Positions 45,349-58,675 of a stretch of DNA of 64,000 nucleotides are shown here, in pieces. The number at the start of each line of letters is the position of its first letter. Positions within the stretch are counted from its first letter, which is position 1. The notes under the pieces are model-generated. The model saw only the letters and a list, made by a program, of their open reading frames with translations, was not told the DNA's origin and ran no database searches. The DNA is from Viola odorata (taxonomy: Eukaryota > Streptophyta > Magnoliopsida > Malpighiales > Violaceae): assembly GCA_963691705.1 (NCBI GenBank), contig OY829542.1, forward strand, positions 26,150,579 through 26,214,578, written 5' to 3'. Position numbers and translations under genes: made by a program.

Positions 45349-46815
45349 TGATTGCGTGTCGAGGGCATCAAATTTACTTGTATAAAATATACGAAATGAG
45401 GGGTAGGAATACAGCTTATCACTCGTCCACAAGGAACCTGTAAATTGTGGTAAGAAGATCGTCCATAGAGATCTTTCGGTAAATTATAGTTTTGACTCGA
45501 CTTCCTCGTCACTGGAGTTGAGGGGTGGTTTTGTTTCTGCAATTAAGATAAACAAAGCATAAAAGAGAACAAGCAATAATTAAATAAAAAGGGGCAATCT
45601 TAGAGAGAATGAGATCTTAGTTAAGATTGCAGATTGAGGTTGGTTGTGAACTGTCGTGAGGTAAACTCCTAGTAAGGGCGAATTCATGAGCGCATTCCTT
45701 ATTTAATCGATCATCAACCTTAGATTTTCTCCTTCTCTCTCATAACTCTGCTATAGAGTGGGAGGAATCCCTTTCCAATCCTACTTTCCTCCTTTTGAAA
45801 TCACTTGGAGGGAACCCCCTTTCCTAGTGATCCTAACCAATGGACACCTTGCTGGTTAAATGACAATCCAATTGGCTGCTGGCTTGAGGCACATGCATTT
45901 TCTCAATGGCGTAGGGAAAGACAGAGTCTTGGCCAAGCTACTCCCAACTCGAAGCCCTAGATTGTCAGTCTGGTTAGGCCTATATCGATCCAAGTCCGCT
46001 AACCTCTGCGAGGCTAGCTGCCTACTTGCGTCACTCCGGTTTCGCTCGTCCCCTTCCTGACTGGCTACAAATTCATCGTCTTGCCTAAGATTGATCAAGT
46101 CATAGCCTAAACGGGAACCGGTTTGTTAAAACAGAACTTGAATTAATTACGAATGAGAGGATAATAAGAACAATTGGTCTCACGAATCACAAGTACGCTC
46201 ACTCAACCCCTACCAAGAATTTGGTGTTTAGCTACTAGACATAATAATTAAGGAAATAAAGAAATAATTGAAGAACATGAATTAAAATAAAATCTATGAT
46301 ATTCAAAACTGAATTATCACAGAGCAAAATGTTTACAAGAACCAGAAGTGGGAAGGAGGAAGATCCCGTAATTGACAGCCTTCCCTAACCTTTAACAAGG
46401 TTAGAGTCCCCACCAATCACGTTCCTTTCTAAATTCCAAACTTCAAATAGCTAAAAGGTAGGGATAAAATCCCAATTGTTCAAATTCGAAATGAAATAAA
46501 ATAAAATACTAATAGATTGTTTTTGTTCAAATCGGATAACATCCAAGAGTAAATCCTTTGGAAGCAACACCCAGCTGGCTTCCTAACCCGCACACGACTT
46601 CCTTGAATCCATGATCATCACGCCTCTATCTTTGCAATCTTGGCCAAGCCTGCGGCCAAGATTGCCACTTTGTCGCTCAAGGCATATGTTTCCTTCATTT
46701 CTTCTCTTGCCCACGACTTCCTTCAAAAGATATCAAATTGACATGAAAAAGATTGTTTTTACCCTAAACAAGGTAGTTTAAGATGGTAAAAATACATGGA
46801 AATAAACGTCAATCA
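45349..46815 (-). repeat. 3' LTR of element F
   Basis: Plus strand TGATTGCGTGTCGAG to GTCAATCA. It is homologous along its length to 56092-57567 with scattered substitutions and small indels. Open frames inside occur in both LTR copies and are not genes. Confidence 0.93.
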
Positions 46816-47918
46816 AACCTCACCACACTTGAACAATGGTTGCCCCCAAGCATACTGGACTCTTAACTAAGAAAAAGAAAAGACAGACTCAAAACAATGG
46901 AAAACACACACTAGCAAAACTTCTGGACAGAATACCTTTAACCAACCCTTATGAACAAGGTCTATTCAACACCCCAAACATCCGAATTCCACATGACCAT
47001 AACATCTTTGCATTCCACAACAGACTCATTAAGACAAGACATCCACCTACTTGGGTATTCTCCCCTTAATTCAACTGCTCAACATCATCATTCAATTACC
47101 TTGTTCAAAAAAATTCTATGCCAGTATTGCTACTAGTTTCTTAAATATTAATGCTTAGAGGCAGAAATATCAAGACAAACACACAAATACTTTTTTTCAT
47201 TGCTCTTGCTGAAAGTTTCTTGAGTATTTCCACTTGGTGAGGCAGAAATATCAAGACATTTTATTTATCATTTTTAAATTTTTTTTTTAAGAGCATGCAA
47301 TTTACTGGGCATAAAAGTAGTTCTCTGCATTAGAGCAATTCCGCACAATACAAGGCAACAAACTCCGTTATCCATTAGCAGTTTTCCTTAAGGGGATATT
47401 AAAAATATTTGGTGGAAGCTTGCCTATTTGTTAAGTCTGTTACACAATGCTAGACCTCATGATCATGTACAAGATGGATGCTTAATGGATACCAGGACCC
47501 GTATCCTTACTGGTGTTGAATATGTTAACCCATTGACTTGCCTTGTTCAAAAGTTACGGGGTCACAAGGTGAAGGATGCTAAAGGTCAAGGTTAAGACAT
47601 TAAGAAAAAGGCCTTAAGTATAGTCCAGATTTTTGCCGACACTCACATAAAACACAAAACACACATAAAAACAAAGAAAATCATGCATTAGATTCTAACT
47701 AGACAATCTAGGCCAACTATCTTAGCCAAGATTCACATAAAATTTCATGCAACTAAAGAAAGTCACACAAAAGCACATCAAAGACATGTATATACAGACA
47801 CATCACCTAAAAACACCTCACCACACTTAAAGGACACATTGTCCTCAATGTGTAAATGAGAGTAAAAAGACACAATACATGGAAAAAGAAAAGAAAGAAA
47901 GACACGACCTGGGGGGAT
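46816..47918 (-). other. 3' untranslated region and polypurine tract of F
   Basis: The polypurine stretch (minus GTGTGGTGAGGTT) lies at 46816-46829. Further right, 47815-47855 has minus-strand TTGAGGACAATGTG followed by AAGTGTGGTGAGG, a motif commonly seen 3' of the last ORF in Athila-type elements. No coding potential seen. Confidence 0.65.
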
Positions 47919-50001
47919 TTACTGAGTTGCTGGAGGTAGAGGTGGTGGGTTCAGATTGGGCATAGATGGTACAGAACCATCTCCTTCTTCAGAGGAGTCA
48001 CTAGAATCACTGCTGCTGCTGAAATGGTCATTTACCTTGTTGCATATATGCGCAACAACCTTATCGATGGCTTGGATGTATTTGAAGGAAACGTCCAAAT
48101 GGGCCTGGATTCGCTGGTACTTGACCTCCTGCTGCTCCATAAACTTGTTGAGCTGCTCCTACTGAGATTTTTCAATGCTCTGGAATAGGGCCTATTGCTG
48201 ATCTACAACTTTCTGCAGCTGCTCCTTAGCAGACACCTGGTAGTCATGGAACAGGTGTTGGTTGTCAGTAAAAACTATGAGCTACTCACTAATAAGGCTC
48301 ACGAGTTTGTCAGCCCATTCTGGAAGCAATGGGTGTTAAGGGTCTAAGTCGCATTGGGTTGTCTTTGGATTCTTGGCATCTTGCCCAAGATTGGGCTTTT
48401 TGCCTGCACTGCTGGACTTAGGGATTGCATCATCAAGCTGGATTGGCCGCAGCTTGAAATTGGCATTGATCCTTTCGCCATAGAGGTGATCTGCTACTTG
48501 TGTGAAACCTGTATTAAAACAAAGAAAGCCTTTTTCCTCGTGGAAATGACCCATCTGGTCAAAAGCCTTAAGATCCATGATCTTAATGGCACAGGATTTA
48601 TGCATGTTTAAAGTAGACAGGTCAATACCCCTAGCAGATGCAGTGATATAGGATCAGTTTAGGGATTGGATCGCATGCCTTGATTTTCCAAACAATCAAG
48701 TAGCCTAAATTTACTCGCTTCTTATGCAACATGCACCAAAGTAAAAAGGTTTCAAGCTTAGAAATATTGCATGAGACAGTTGTCTTGCCAGAGAGGTTAA
48801 TAGAGAGGATCCGTTGGAGAATCCTCAAGGTAGGATCTCGGATCTGGTAAGCCTTAGCATTCTTATCGAGTTTCCTATTAGGGTCACCAATTAACTCTCC
48901 ATAAGCTACTGCCTTATCCCAATCAGGGGGATAATCAGTCAGGGTATTCCTATACTCCTCAGAATTAAGTCCTTCTTCAGTCACAAATCCAAGCAAGAGA
49001 TTAAATTCATCAATAGACAAGTGAGACCACATGTCAAGCAATCAAAAATTCACCACATCAGATGCACCAAGATCAGGATTGGCTCTACCATTAGCATACA
49101 ACTTATCCTGATCAAGCCAGAAAAATGCATGGAATTCCAAACACAACTCAGCGTAAGCAGGCAAATCAAGGTACATAAAAGATTCCCACCCAAGATTGAT
49201 TATGTACTACCTAATCCTGCTACCCACACCCAACGCATCAAGAAACAAGAAATTAAGAATTGCAAACTGAGTAATTTCACAAGCATGCTTCTCAAGTAAT
49301 CTAATCTTAAAATCAGGGGTATTAGGTCTCAAACAGCCATTCAATGAGTTTAAGGGGGGTAGGAATACCTTGGCAGTCTTGGCCGCAGGCTTGGCCAAGA
49401 CTGCAGCTGCATTAGTGTCTGAGTGATCTTCAGGTTTAGCTTCCCCAACTTTCTTCTTCCCTTTCGCAGCCGCAGAACGTGTCCTCTTGGCTGGGGTTGC
49501 TTCATCACCCACTTCTATTTTTCTCTTCCCTAATTTCTTCTCCTTCGTCGAACCTTTTTCGCACAAAGGTTCAGAATCAGCTCCATTTTTCTCAGCCACC
49601 TGCTTAGCTCTTGTAGTGGGCTGCACTTTCTCATCGGAATCAGTATCCGATATCTCTTCCACTTCCAGGCTACCCTCTTTGCTAACCCTAGATTGGGTTT
49701 TTGGCTCTTCGGTGAGATCAATCTTCCTCCTAGTCTGGAGGGTGCCTTGAGGAGACTCAGAGGTTGGAACTGGAGGAGGAGTGGCTAGAACTTGTTTTGC
49801 ATGTTGGCTTGGGGAACCAAAGGGGCCCTTGTCCATGGACATGATCGTTCTCGCTATGCTGAGTACTTCGTTAAGATTCTGGGGTAGATCTTTCTCTAGA
49901 TTTGACAGAGAGGGGGATAGCGAAGGAGTAGGAGATCCTTGCTTTTTCGGAGGGGATTTTGGTATGGCTGATTTCTTGGAGGATTTCTTAGATTTTCCCA
50001 T
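47919..50001 (-). pseudogene. Athila post-pol ORF (Transposase_32-like), broken
   Basis: Pieces in order: 50001-49207 (MGKSKKSSKKSAIPKSPP, Ser/Lys/Pro-rich and acidic parts, nuclear-targeting-like KKSSKK and KRKIEV), then FKIRLLEKHACEITQF; 49041-48631 with SIDEFNLLLGFVTEEGL, TLRILQRILSINLSG and LFLLWCMLHKK-type motifs of the plant family often called putative plant transposon protein; 48605-48336; and 48140-47919 with a coiled-coil-like QEVKYQRIQAHLDV and an acidic Ser-rich tail. Function is not settled (it is sometimes described as env-like). Stops and frame changes separate the pieces. No signal peptide or membrane segment is seen. Confidence 0.72.
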
Positions 50002-50539
50002 GTTTAAAGAGGATTGATCGTGGAGTGGAAGTAGGAGAGTGGAGTAGTTTTAGCTGAGGACGTGTTGAGAGATTTTTGGTAAGGGAGAAATTTTAGGGAT
50101 TTGAGGGTTTAGTGGCAGATAAGGAGTCTATCTCATAATTTGAAAAAAAATTAATTCCCAAATGATAATTAATTTTCAAAATATAACCGTTGTTCCTACT
50201 TTTTCTCCTCCTTCCTACACGTAATCTGTTCTTCTTTCCCTTTTTTCTCCGCGTGTCCTTCAATTCTTGGCTGAATAAAGTGTGGCCTAGATCAAAAAGA
50301 CTTGGCCAAGCTTCCTCACCACACTTAATTTCTTGCAACCCTCTAGAAAATTCCAAGACATTCCTGAAAGAAAAAAAATCAGTAAGTGACTCTGGAATAA
50401 TTTTGAACAAACAATTTATTCACAAAAATTAAAAACAAAAAGCATGGGTTGCCTCCCATGTAGCGCCCTAGTTATAGTCCTAGGCGTGACTCTGCTTTTC
50501 TTTCACTGAATCTCTGGTGGGGCTTCAATCGCCTAGCTT

Positions 50540-53500
50540 TCCTTAAATGTTAGAAATCCTTCTAGGAATGGTTTGAGTCGCTGTCCATTGACCTTGAACA
50601 CTATTCCTATCTTTTCATTCTTAATGTCCACTGCACCATGAGGGTAGATATTAGTGATAACATATGGACCTTCCCATTTAGTCTTAAGCTTACCAGGAAA
50701 GAGCTTAAATCAGGAGTTGTATAGAAGGACTTTTCCCCCAAGTTGGAGATTTTTCTCAACAATCTTGCTGTCATGGTATGTTTTCATCCTGATCTTAGCT
50801 AAGAGTTGGTTATCATATGCTTGATTCCTCAATTCTTCCATCTCGTGGATTTGAAGTTTCCTTTCCTCACCTGCTTGGTCGTACCTTAGATTGCATTTCC
50901 GAATTGCCCAATAAGCTCTATGTTGCATACCTACTGGCAGGTGGCACGCTTTCCCGTACACCAATTTGTACGGGGTCATTCCTATGGGAGTTTTATAGGC
51001 GGTCCGGTATGCCCACAATGCATCATCCAGCCTTTGGCTCCAATCTCGCCGACTGTCTTAGCTAAGATCGACTTGACCTCCCTATTTGATACCTCCGCTT
51101 GACCATTTGACTGAGGGTGATAGGCAGTGGAAACCCTATGTGTTACACCATACTTCCTGAAAAGTGAAACAATAATCCTATTGCAAAAATGTGTCCCACG
51201 GTCGCTAACTATCCCCTTAGGCACACCAAATCTGTTCAAAATGTTAGTTTTCAAAAATGAAACAACAGTTTTAGCATCATTGGTCCTAGTTGCTTTCGCT
51301 TCTATCCATTTAGACATGTAATCCACAGCAAGCAATATATATTGTTTTCCATTTGACATAGGAAAAGGGCCCATAAAATCAATACCCCATAAATCAAAAA
51401 TCTCACAATTTAATATAATATTCATAGGCATTTGGTTTTTTGCGCTTATGTTTCCTATCTTTAGCCTTTAGGGCATGTCTTATAGAATCTATAGCTATCA
51501 TGAAATAGAGTAGGCCAATAAAATCCCGACTCAAGGACTTTTAAGGTTCTCCTCTTGGCTCCAAAATGTCCACCACATGCATAAGAATGACAAAATCTTA
51601 AGACATACGGGATCTCGCTTTCAGGAATACCTCTCCTAATCAATTGATCAGATCCAATTTTCTAAAGATAAGGGTCATCCCAGACGAAATACCTGCTGTC
51701 ATGCTTAATATTTACCTTTTCTTGAGCCGTTAAGTCTCCATGATGCTTACCCTTGGCTAAGAAATTGACGAGATCAGCGAACCATGGTCTCATTGCCTGG
51801 ACAGCATATAGGTGTTCGTTTGGGAAATCATCTCTGATTGGTTCCGAATCGCCTTTTACAAGGCATCTACTCAGGTGGTCTACGATTAAGTTTTACTTTC
51901 CTGCTTTGTCCTTAATCTCCAGATTATATTCCTGCAAAAGTAAAATCTAGTGGATCAGTCTTCCCTTAGATTCTGATTTGGTCAGGAGATACCTTAAGGC
52001 CGCATGGTCAGAAAAGACTTATGAATTTTGTTCCCAACAAATACGATCTGAATTTATCCAATGCAAAGATTATTGCAAATAACTCTTTTTCCGTTGTGGT
52101 ATAGTTCTTCTGTGCTTCATCAAGCATCTTAGAGGCGTAGTAGATCATATGTGGATCTCTACCATTCTTCTACCCTAGAACCGCACCAACGGCTGAGTTG
52201 CTAGTGTCACATATCAACTCGAATGGGAGATTCCAATCTGGCGCTTGTATGATTGGGGCAGTAGTGAGTTTCTCCTTGATCTTGTCGAACGCCACTTTGC
52301 AAGCTTCGTCAAAATTGAAGTCCACTTCTTTTTGTAACAGCTTGCACATCGGCTCCACTATCTTTGAGAAGTCTTTGATAAACCTGCGATAAAATCCTGC
52401 GTGACTAAGAAAACTTCTAACCTCACGCACGCATAAGGGGTAAGGTAAGCTTTTAATAACATGAATCTTAGCCTGGTCGACTTCTATACCTTTCTTGGAA
52501 ACTACATGACGTAAGACAATGCCTTGTTCTACCATAAAGTGGCATTTCTCAAAGTTTAACACAAGATTAGTGGTCACACATCTTTTCAAAATGTTTTTCA
52601 GATTAGACGGTGATCAAAATCATCACCATAGACGGTGAAGTCATCCATGAACACCTCAATACCTTTTTCTACATAGTCTGAAAAGATACTAACCATACAC
52701 CTTTTAAAGGTGGCTGGTGCGTTGCACAATCTGAATGGCATCCTCCTATACGTGAAGGTTCCGAAGGGACATGTGAATGTCTTCTTCTCTTAGTCTTCTA
52801 ATGCCACTAGGATTTGATGAAATCCCGAATAACCATCCAAGAAATAGTAGTGGGATTTCCTAGTCAATCGTTCCACCATTTGGTCAATGCATGGTAACGG
52901 AAAGTGGTCCTTCCTCGTGACTTGGTTAAGTCTGCAGTAGTCTATGCATACCCTCCACCCATTCTGAATTCTTGTGGTCCTTTTTACTCCATCTTCTCCT
53001 TCGGTCATGGTAATTCCTTTCTTAGGTACAACCTGTAAAGGGGAAACCCACGAACTATCAGAGATCGGGTAAATAATTCCAGCATCAAGAAACTTAATAA
53101 TTTCTTTCTTTACAACTTCCATCATCGGAGGGTTTAGCCTCCTTTGGGGTTGTCAGACTATTTTCTTATCCTCTTCCACGTGAATCTTGTGGGTACAAAT
53201 GGTTGAGGATATGCCTTTGATGTCTGCCAAGGTCCATTCAATAGCCTCTTTGTGTTCCTTCAACATGTTTGTCAATCTGGCTTCTTCCTCACTGGAAAGC
53301 TTAGCTGAGATTATTACTGGCAGAGTTTTGTCTTGGCCTAGATAGGCATAATTAAGGTGTTCTGGCAACTCCTTAAGATCTAACTTGGGTGCCTGCACAA
53401 CAGATGGTAAAACCTTAGAATCAGACACGCTCAACAATGGGCAATTCAATAATTCCTTCAATGGTTCAGTCTCATGAAGATCTGTTAAGATCTTCCTAAG

Positions 53501-54000
53501 ATCTTCTCGGTTTCCCACTCGGTCTTCCAATTCTATCAGTGTCTTAGCTGAGATACTTCTGCTTAAGACAAAATCAAGTGGGTCAGTAGCACTCAAATCT
53601 GCAGTTTCTTCTTCGATAGGGTATAAAATATCAATAAAATTAACACTGTGCGTCTCATTTTGATATTTTAATCCCTTCTTCATATAGAACTTAATCGTGC
53701 TCCCAAAAAAATTCAAAATGATACTTTCTTCATAAACATCTATCTTTGCTCTAGCTGACCTAAGGAAAGGTCTCCCTAGAAGCACATCTGTTGTACAAGA
53801 AGGTAAGTTAGAATCCATCTCAACGATATAAAAATCCACAGGGTATATAAAATTATTGACTTGGACGAGAATGTCCTCTACTACTCCCTTAGGATGAATT
53901 ACGGTTCGGTCAGCCAATTAAATCACCACCTACGTCTCTTTCATTGGTCCCATTTGCAATGTCTCATATTCTTTCAAGGACATCACGTTGATTCTAGCCC
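50540..54000 (-). pseudogene. pol: Athila Pol of F (PR, RT, RNase H, integrase)
   Basis: Protease: LCDLGARINVMSL at about 53990 (Asp-Leu-Gly, usual for Athila) and VLLGRPFLRSARAKIDV. Linker LKELPEHLNYAYLG. RT: 53125-52790 with LDGYSGFHQILVALED, the intact active site FMDDFTVYG near 52640, and VRSFLSHAGFYRRFIKDFSK in 52589-52170. RNase H is decayed (52140-51870). Integrase: FCHSYACGGHFGAKRRTL (zinc part), [18 protein letters not shown] and [15 protein letters not shown], then [13 protein letters not shown] and the end near 50560. At least six stops or frame changes. The catalytic motifs remain readable but the polyprotein cannot be made as one piece. Confidence 0.92.
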
Positions 54001-56025
54001 CTAAGTCGCAAAGAGCTTTTTCCACTGTTTCGTTACCTTAGGATGGTGAAGGTTCCTTGATCTCTGCACTTCTCCGAAAGTTTGCTCTGAAGTTTTCTTT
54101 TGTTAGTACAGAGTTCTTTTAAAATTTTTGCATAAGATGGTACTTTAGAAATTAAATCTAGCATGGGAATATTCACTGCCACTTTGCCAAAAATGTTCAT
54201 GAATTCCTTAGCCTCGTCTAACTTCTTCTGTTTGGAAGACTTGGGAGGATAGGGTTGTGGAATCTCAACTATTTCCTGAGGTTTTGAACTATGCTAATCA
54301 GTCTTAGCTACTGGTTTGGCTAAGATCGGTTGCTCCTTTTCTGTTTCGGCTGGATTGTCAGTTTTAGTCTCCGTCTTACCCAAGATTGGTTCTGGCTGAG
54401 ACTCTACCTGGATTTCTTCATCCACATCATCATCCTCATCCTCAAACGACTGATTGTGTACCTCCTGGTCTGACTTTGCTCCCTTCCTTTTAGGTATAAC
54501 ACTTCCACTCCTAAGATGAATAGCACTTACATTGTGCCTGGGATTGTTTTCAGTGGTGGAAGGTAATTTTCCACCTGACTCAAGTTGCTGCGTCTGTTGG
54601 GTAAGTTGGCTGATTTGCTTTTGCATTTCAACGTTCTGTTTCTGCATCTCAACAAGACTAGACTGGGTTGCTTGCATGAATTTTTGCAACGTATCCTCTA
54701 TGGGAACTCCAATAATCTTAAGCGGTTGAGGTGCTGGCGGTAATAGTGGGACATTGGCCTGGTTTGATTGAGGTGGTCTGGATACGAAGTGTTGAAAGTT
54801 TATGGGGGATTGCTGTGGTTGCTGATTGTATTGTTGTTGTGGTTGTTGGCTGAGGCGGATCTTGTCTCCACCTTAGATTGGGATGTTGCCTCCAAGGGTA
54901 TTGGTTACTTTCATGTGGAAATCTAAGTTATCCTTGATTGTAACCATATGCCGTATTAACTGGGATTGGGACTAGATCACCCGGCTGTTCCACCATGTAA
55001 CAACTATGGGTTGGATGATCTAATTGTTGGCAAATCCCGCAAATCGAGGGCATAGGATTAGCTGCTGCTATTGTAGGTTGTACTTGAGATGTGCCACATG
55101 TAGAAAGAGTCATCACTATGTTAGTAATCTTATCAAGCTTATTTTCAACATTTAAAGCATTCAAAGAGGAAGATGCAGAATTTCTCTCGGATGAGGCGTT
55201 GTTTTTGGCAATTATCGTCCATTGTTTGGAGAAGCAATTTGGCTCTTGTTGGTGTAAGGTCTTGAAGTGCCCCTCCAGCGGCTGCATTCACTCTCTCCTT
55301 TTCCTTTACACACATTCCGTCATAGAAATATTGGATCAGAAGATTGTCGGCCACGCCATATGTAGGGCAAATGTCTTGAAGGTCCCTATACCTCTGATGA
55401 TACTCACTCAAGCTCTCGCCTCCCCTCTGCTGGATGGATACCAAATTCTTCCTTGCTGTCTCTGCCATAGTCGCGTTCTAATACTTGTTCAGGAAGGCAG
55501 CGAACATATCTCCCCATGTTGTAATAGTGTTATGGGGCAAGCAATAGAACCAATTCTTAGCTGAGTCTTCAAGAGACTAGGGAAATGCTTTCAGTTTGGC
55601 CCTTTCAATTGATATTCCCACTAGTTTTAGGGTATCACATTGGAGGTGAAGGTTCCTCAAATGGTTATACAGATTCTCGTTTGAGTGGCCATGGAACTTG
55701 GTTAAGTTGGCTATGATGTTTGTCTTGATAGACCAATCATTAGCCATTGGGGTAGATTAATACACGAGTACGTCACTCGTTCTGCCCCCTTATTTTGTTC
55801 GCTCATCGTCTGTTCTTGTTGATTTTCCTCCATGATTGGGATTGGGTTTTCAGCTGGGCCTGGATCTTGGCCTAGACTGCTAACAGAACTAGATTTTGTT
55901 TGTGTACCTGAAAATTCACCATCGAATTTTCTCTTGGCTTGCTTTCTATTTTGTGCTTTAGTCCTCGTAAGTTCTAGATTCAAAGGTAGTAAATCTTCCT
56001 TTGAGGACCTGGTCATCAACTGCAA
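54001..56025 (-). pseudogene. gag: Athila Gag of F
   Basis: Begins near 56025 with a basic N-terminal part (SSKEDLLPLNLELTRTKAQN), then in shifted frames the core: TKFHGHSNENLYNHL, AKNWFYCLPHNTITTWGDMF, GESLSEYHQRYRDLQDICP and QYFYDGM. A zinc-like CGICQQLDHPTHSCY follows at about 55040. The C-terminal part 54689-54294 has Gln-rich EMQKQNVEMQKQISQLTQQT (coiled coil) and acidic stretches. Broken by stops at 55577 and elsewhere. Confidence 0.85.
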
Positions 56026-56068
56026 ACGAAAAAAATAAAAACAAAACTATAAAAACACCGTCAAAAGA

Positions 56069-56086
56069 TCCCCGACAACGGCGCCA
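56069..56086 (-). other. tRNA-Asp primer binding site of F
   Basis: On the minus strand TGGCGCCGTTGTCGGGGA, one mismatch from the complement of the plant tRNA-Asp 3' end, five bases inside the LTR. Confidence 0.9.
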
Positions 56087-56091
56087 AAATT

Positions 56092-57567
56092 TGATTGCGT
56101 GTCGAGGCATCAAATTTAGTTGTATAAAATATACAAAATGAAGGGTAGGAATACAACTTATCACTCGTCTACAAGGAACCTGTAAATTGTGGTAAGAAGA
56201 TCGTCCATAGAGATCTTTCGAGAAATTATAGTTTTGACTCGACTTCTTCGTCACTGGAGTTGAGGGGTTTTGTTTCTGCAATTAAGATAAGCAAAGCATA
56301 AAAGAGAACAAGCAATAATCAAATAAAAAGGGGCAATCTTAGGCAGAAGGAGATCTTAGCTAAGATTGCAGATTGAGGTTGGTTGTGAACTTTCGTGAGG
56401 TAAACTCCTGGAAAGGGCGAATTCGTGAGCGCATTCCTTGTTTAATCGATCATCGACCTTAGATTTTCTCCTTCTCTCTCATAACTCTACTATAGATTGG
56501 GAGGAACCCCTTTCCAATCCTACATTCCTCCTTTTGAAATCACTTGGAGGGAACCCCATTTCCTAGTGATCCTGGCCAGTGGACACCTTGCTAGTTAAAG
56601 GGTTTATCCAATTGGCTGCTAGCTTGAGGGACATGCATTTTCTCAATGGCGTAGGGAAAGACAGAGTCTAGGCCAAGCTACTCCCAACTCGAAGCCCTAG
56701 ATTGTCAGTCTGGTTAGGCTTATACCGATCCAAGTCCACTAACCTTCGCGAGGCTAGTTGCCTACTTGCATCACTCCGGTTTCGCTCGTCCCCTTAGTGA
56801 CTGGCTACAAATCCGTCGTCTTGCCTAAGATTGATCAAGTCTTAGCCTAGACGGGAACCGGTTTGTTAAAATAGAACTTGAATTAACTACGAATGAGAGG
56901 ATAATAAGAGCAATCGGTCTCACGAATCACAAGTACGCTCACTCAACCCCTACTAAGAATTTGGTGTTTAGCTACTAGACATAATAATTAAGGAAATAAA
57001 GAAATAATTGAAGAACATGAATTAAAATAAACTCTATGATATTCAAAACCGAATTATCACAGAGCAAAATGTTTACAAGAACCAGAAGTGGGAAGGAGGA
57101 AGATCCCGTAATTGACATCCTTCCCTAACCTTTAACAAGGTTAGAGTCCCCACCAATCACGTTCCTTTCCAAATTCCAAACTTCAAATAGCTAAAAGGTA
57201 GGGATAAAATCCCAATTGTTAAAATTCGAAATGAAATAAAATAAAATACTAATAAATTGTTTTTGTTCAAATCGGATAACATCCAAAAGTCAATCCTTTG
57301 GACGCAACAAGTAGCTGGCTTCCCAACCCACACACGACTTCCTTGAATCCATGACCAGCACGCCTCTATCTCTGCAATCTTGGCCGCAGTCTTGGCCAAG
57401 CCTGCGGTCAAGATTGCCACTTTGTCGCTCAAGGCATACGCTTCCTTCATTTCTTCTCTTGACCAAGACTTCCTTCAAAAGATATCAAATTGACGTTAAA
57501 GAGATTGTTTTTACACTAAACAAGGTAGTTTAAGATGGTAAAAACATATGGAAATAAACATCAATCA
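56092..57567 (-). repeat. 5' LTR of element F
   Basis: TGATTGCGTGTCGAGGC to CATCAATCA on the plus strand, followed by the GTAAC duplication. It is the pair of 45349-46815. Confidence 0.93.
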
Positions 57568-57572
57568 GTAAC

Positions 57573-58640
57573 ATCAAAATAATTACAAATCGAACCATAC
57601 CAACCTCGCAAATTGAACTTGGCAGCAACGTCTTTGAATATTTCAATGCATTGAGTAAGATCATCCCCCCAGGCGGCTACTCTTGCTTGAACTTGGTTTG
57701 GGAACCATCTCCAGTGTAAGCACTGCCAAACCCAAGATCCTATCTTGAAGGATCCACTCATCCTTCCATGGTTTCTCAAAGTTTCCATCTTGACACTTAA
57801 GTGCGCACCATAGCACTTGGCCTGTCCATGGGCTATCCGCATTACTTCGATCTCTTTGCTGCCACTTATGCTAAGCAATACACTTAAAGGCAACAATATT
57901 AAACTGAATAATATTATATGAATGAAACCGTATGAGTTTAAGCAATAATAACAAAATAATAACATGTGTTGAAAAGTAGTAAGTAAATAAAATAAATGGA
58001 AGAAATTTCATCCATGCGATTTCATACTTACAAACCGAAACATGCTTCAAGGACTCAAGTGTCCATTGATCCACATTGCTTGAAACTCCAAATTGTGGTT
58101 GACAAGATGTCTCTATTAGCATCTTCGTGCTTGGTCTCCTCCACAATTCCATCAATGAGTCGTTAAGTGACTCATTCCTACAATTACTAACAACGCTCCA
58201 AGGAACAACATGTGAAAGTATAACATCCTTAAAGATTATGTTAGTAATTTCAATCATTCCACAACAACTCACCAGACAACTATCAAATGCATCATATTCA
58301 TCAAAATTTCACAAAAGGTTATGTGACCTAAATAAGTGATCACGCTTAAATAGAGTTCCCTCAAGTCCAATCGACTTACCTACAAATTTAACATGAAATT
58401 CACACATAGCAGAATAATTATATAATGTAAATACATGTGAATATTCAAATAACTTTGTGTTACGAACATGGTACACGTCTCTTGGCCTAGCCAACACGCT
58501 AAACTGCTTGCGCTTGCGCAAGTCATCTTCAAAGGCTCTTAACTTAGCCTTCGGCTCTTGTATACAACCCTCATTAATTAAATTGATTTTAAAATCAGAC
58601 TTATAAAATTCAAGAAGGTTTGCATACTCACCCAAATCAG
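57573..58640 (-). pseudogene. unrecognised exon-like sequence carried by element C
   Basis: Three minus-strand blocks. 58635-58309 has EPKAKLRAFEDDLRKRKQFS and PRDVYHVRNTKLFEYSH. 58272-58020 has FGVSSNVDQWTLESLKHVSV and is followed by GTAAGTATG, a strong splice-donor-like sequence. 57870-57573 starts after GTGGCAG (acceptor-like) and has GSWVWQCLHWRWFPNQVQ and FKDVAAKFNLRGWYG, then runs through the F insertion site into the tail NLRYCAAG at 45343. The last block has a second plausible frame (EKPWKDEWILQDRILGLAVL). I do not recognise the proteins. They stand where pol should be, so they may be captured host sequence; decayed element code is the alternative. Confidence 0.45.
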
Positions 58641-58675
58641 ATTTAAGGAAAGAAAGATGTAATGTACCTTTTCAG

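Larger units (their letters stand above)
45349..57567 (-). mobile_element. element F: full-length Athila-like retrotransposon, 12.2 kb
   Basis: LTRs of 1467 and 1476 bp with TGATTG/CAATCA ends, perfect GTAAC duplication, tRNA-Asp PBS, gag, pol and a further ORF, in minus-strand order. The LTRs differ by a few percent by eye, so it is older than the copia element. Every ORF has stops or frameshifts. It is inserted in the internal region of element C. Confidence 0.95.

Noticed and set aside
57157..57450. Frame starting MKEAYALSDKVAIL as a host gene
   Set aside because: It is inside the F LTR and partly present in the other LTR at 46600-46700.
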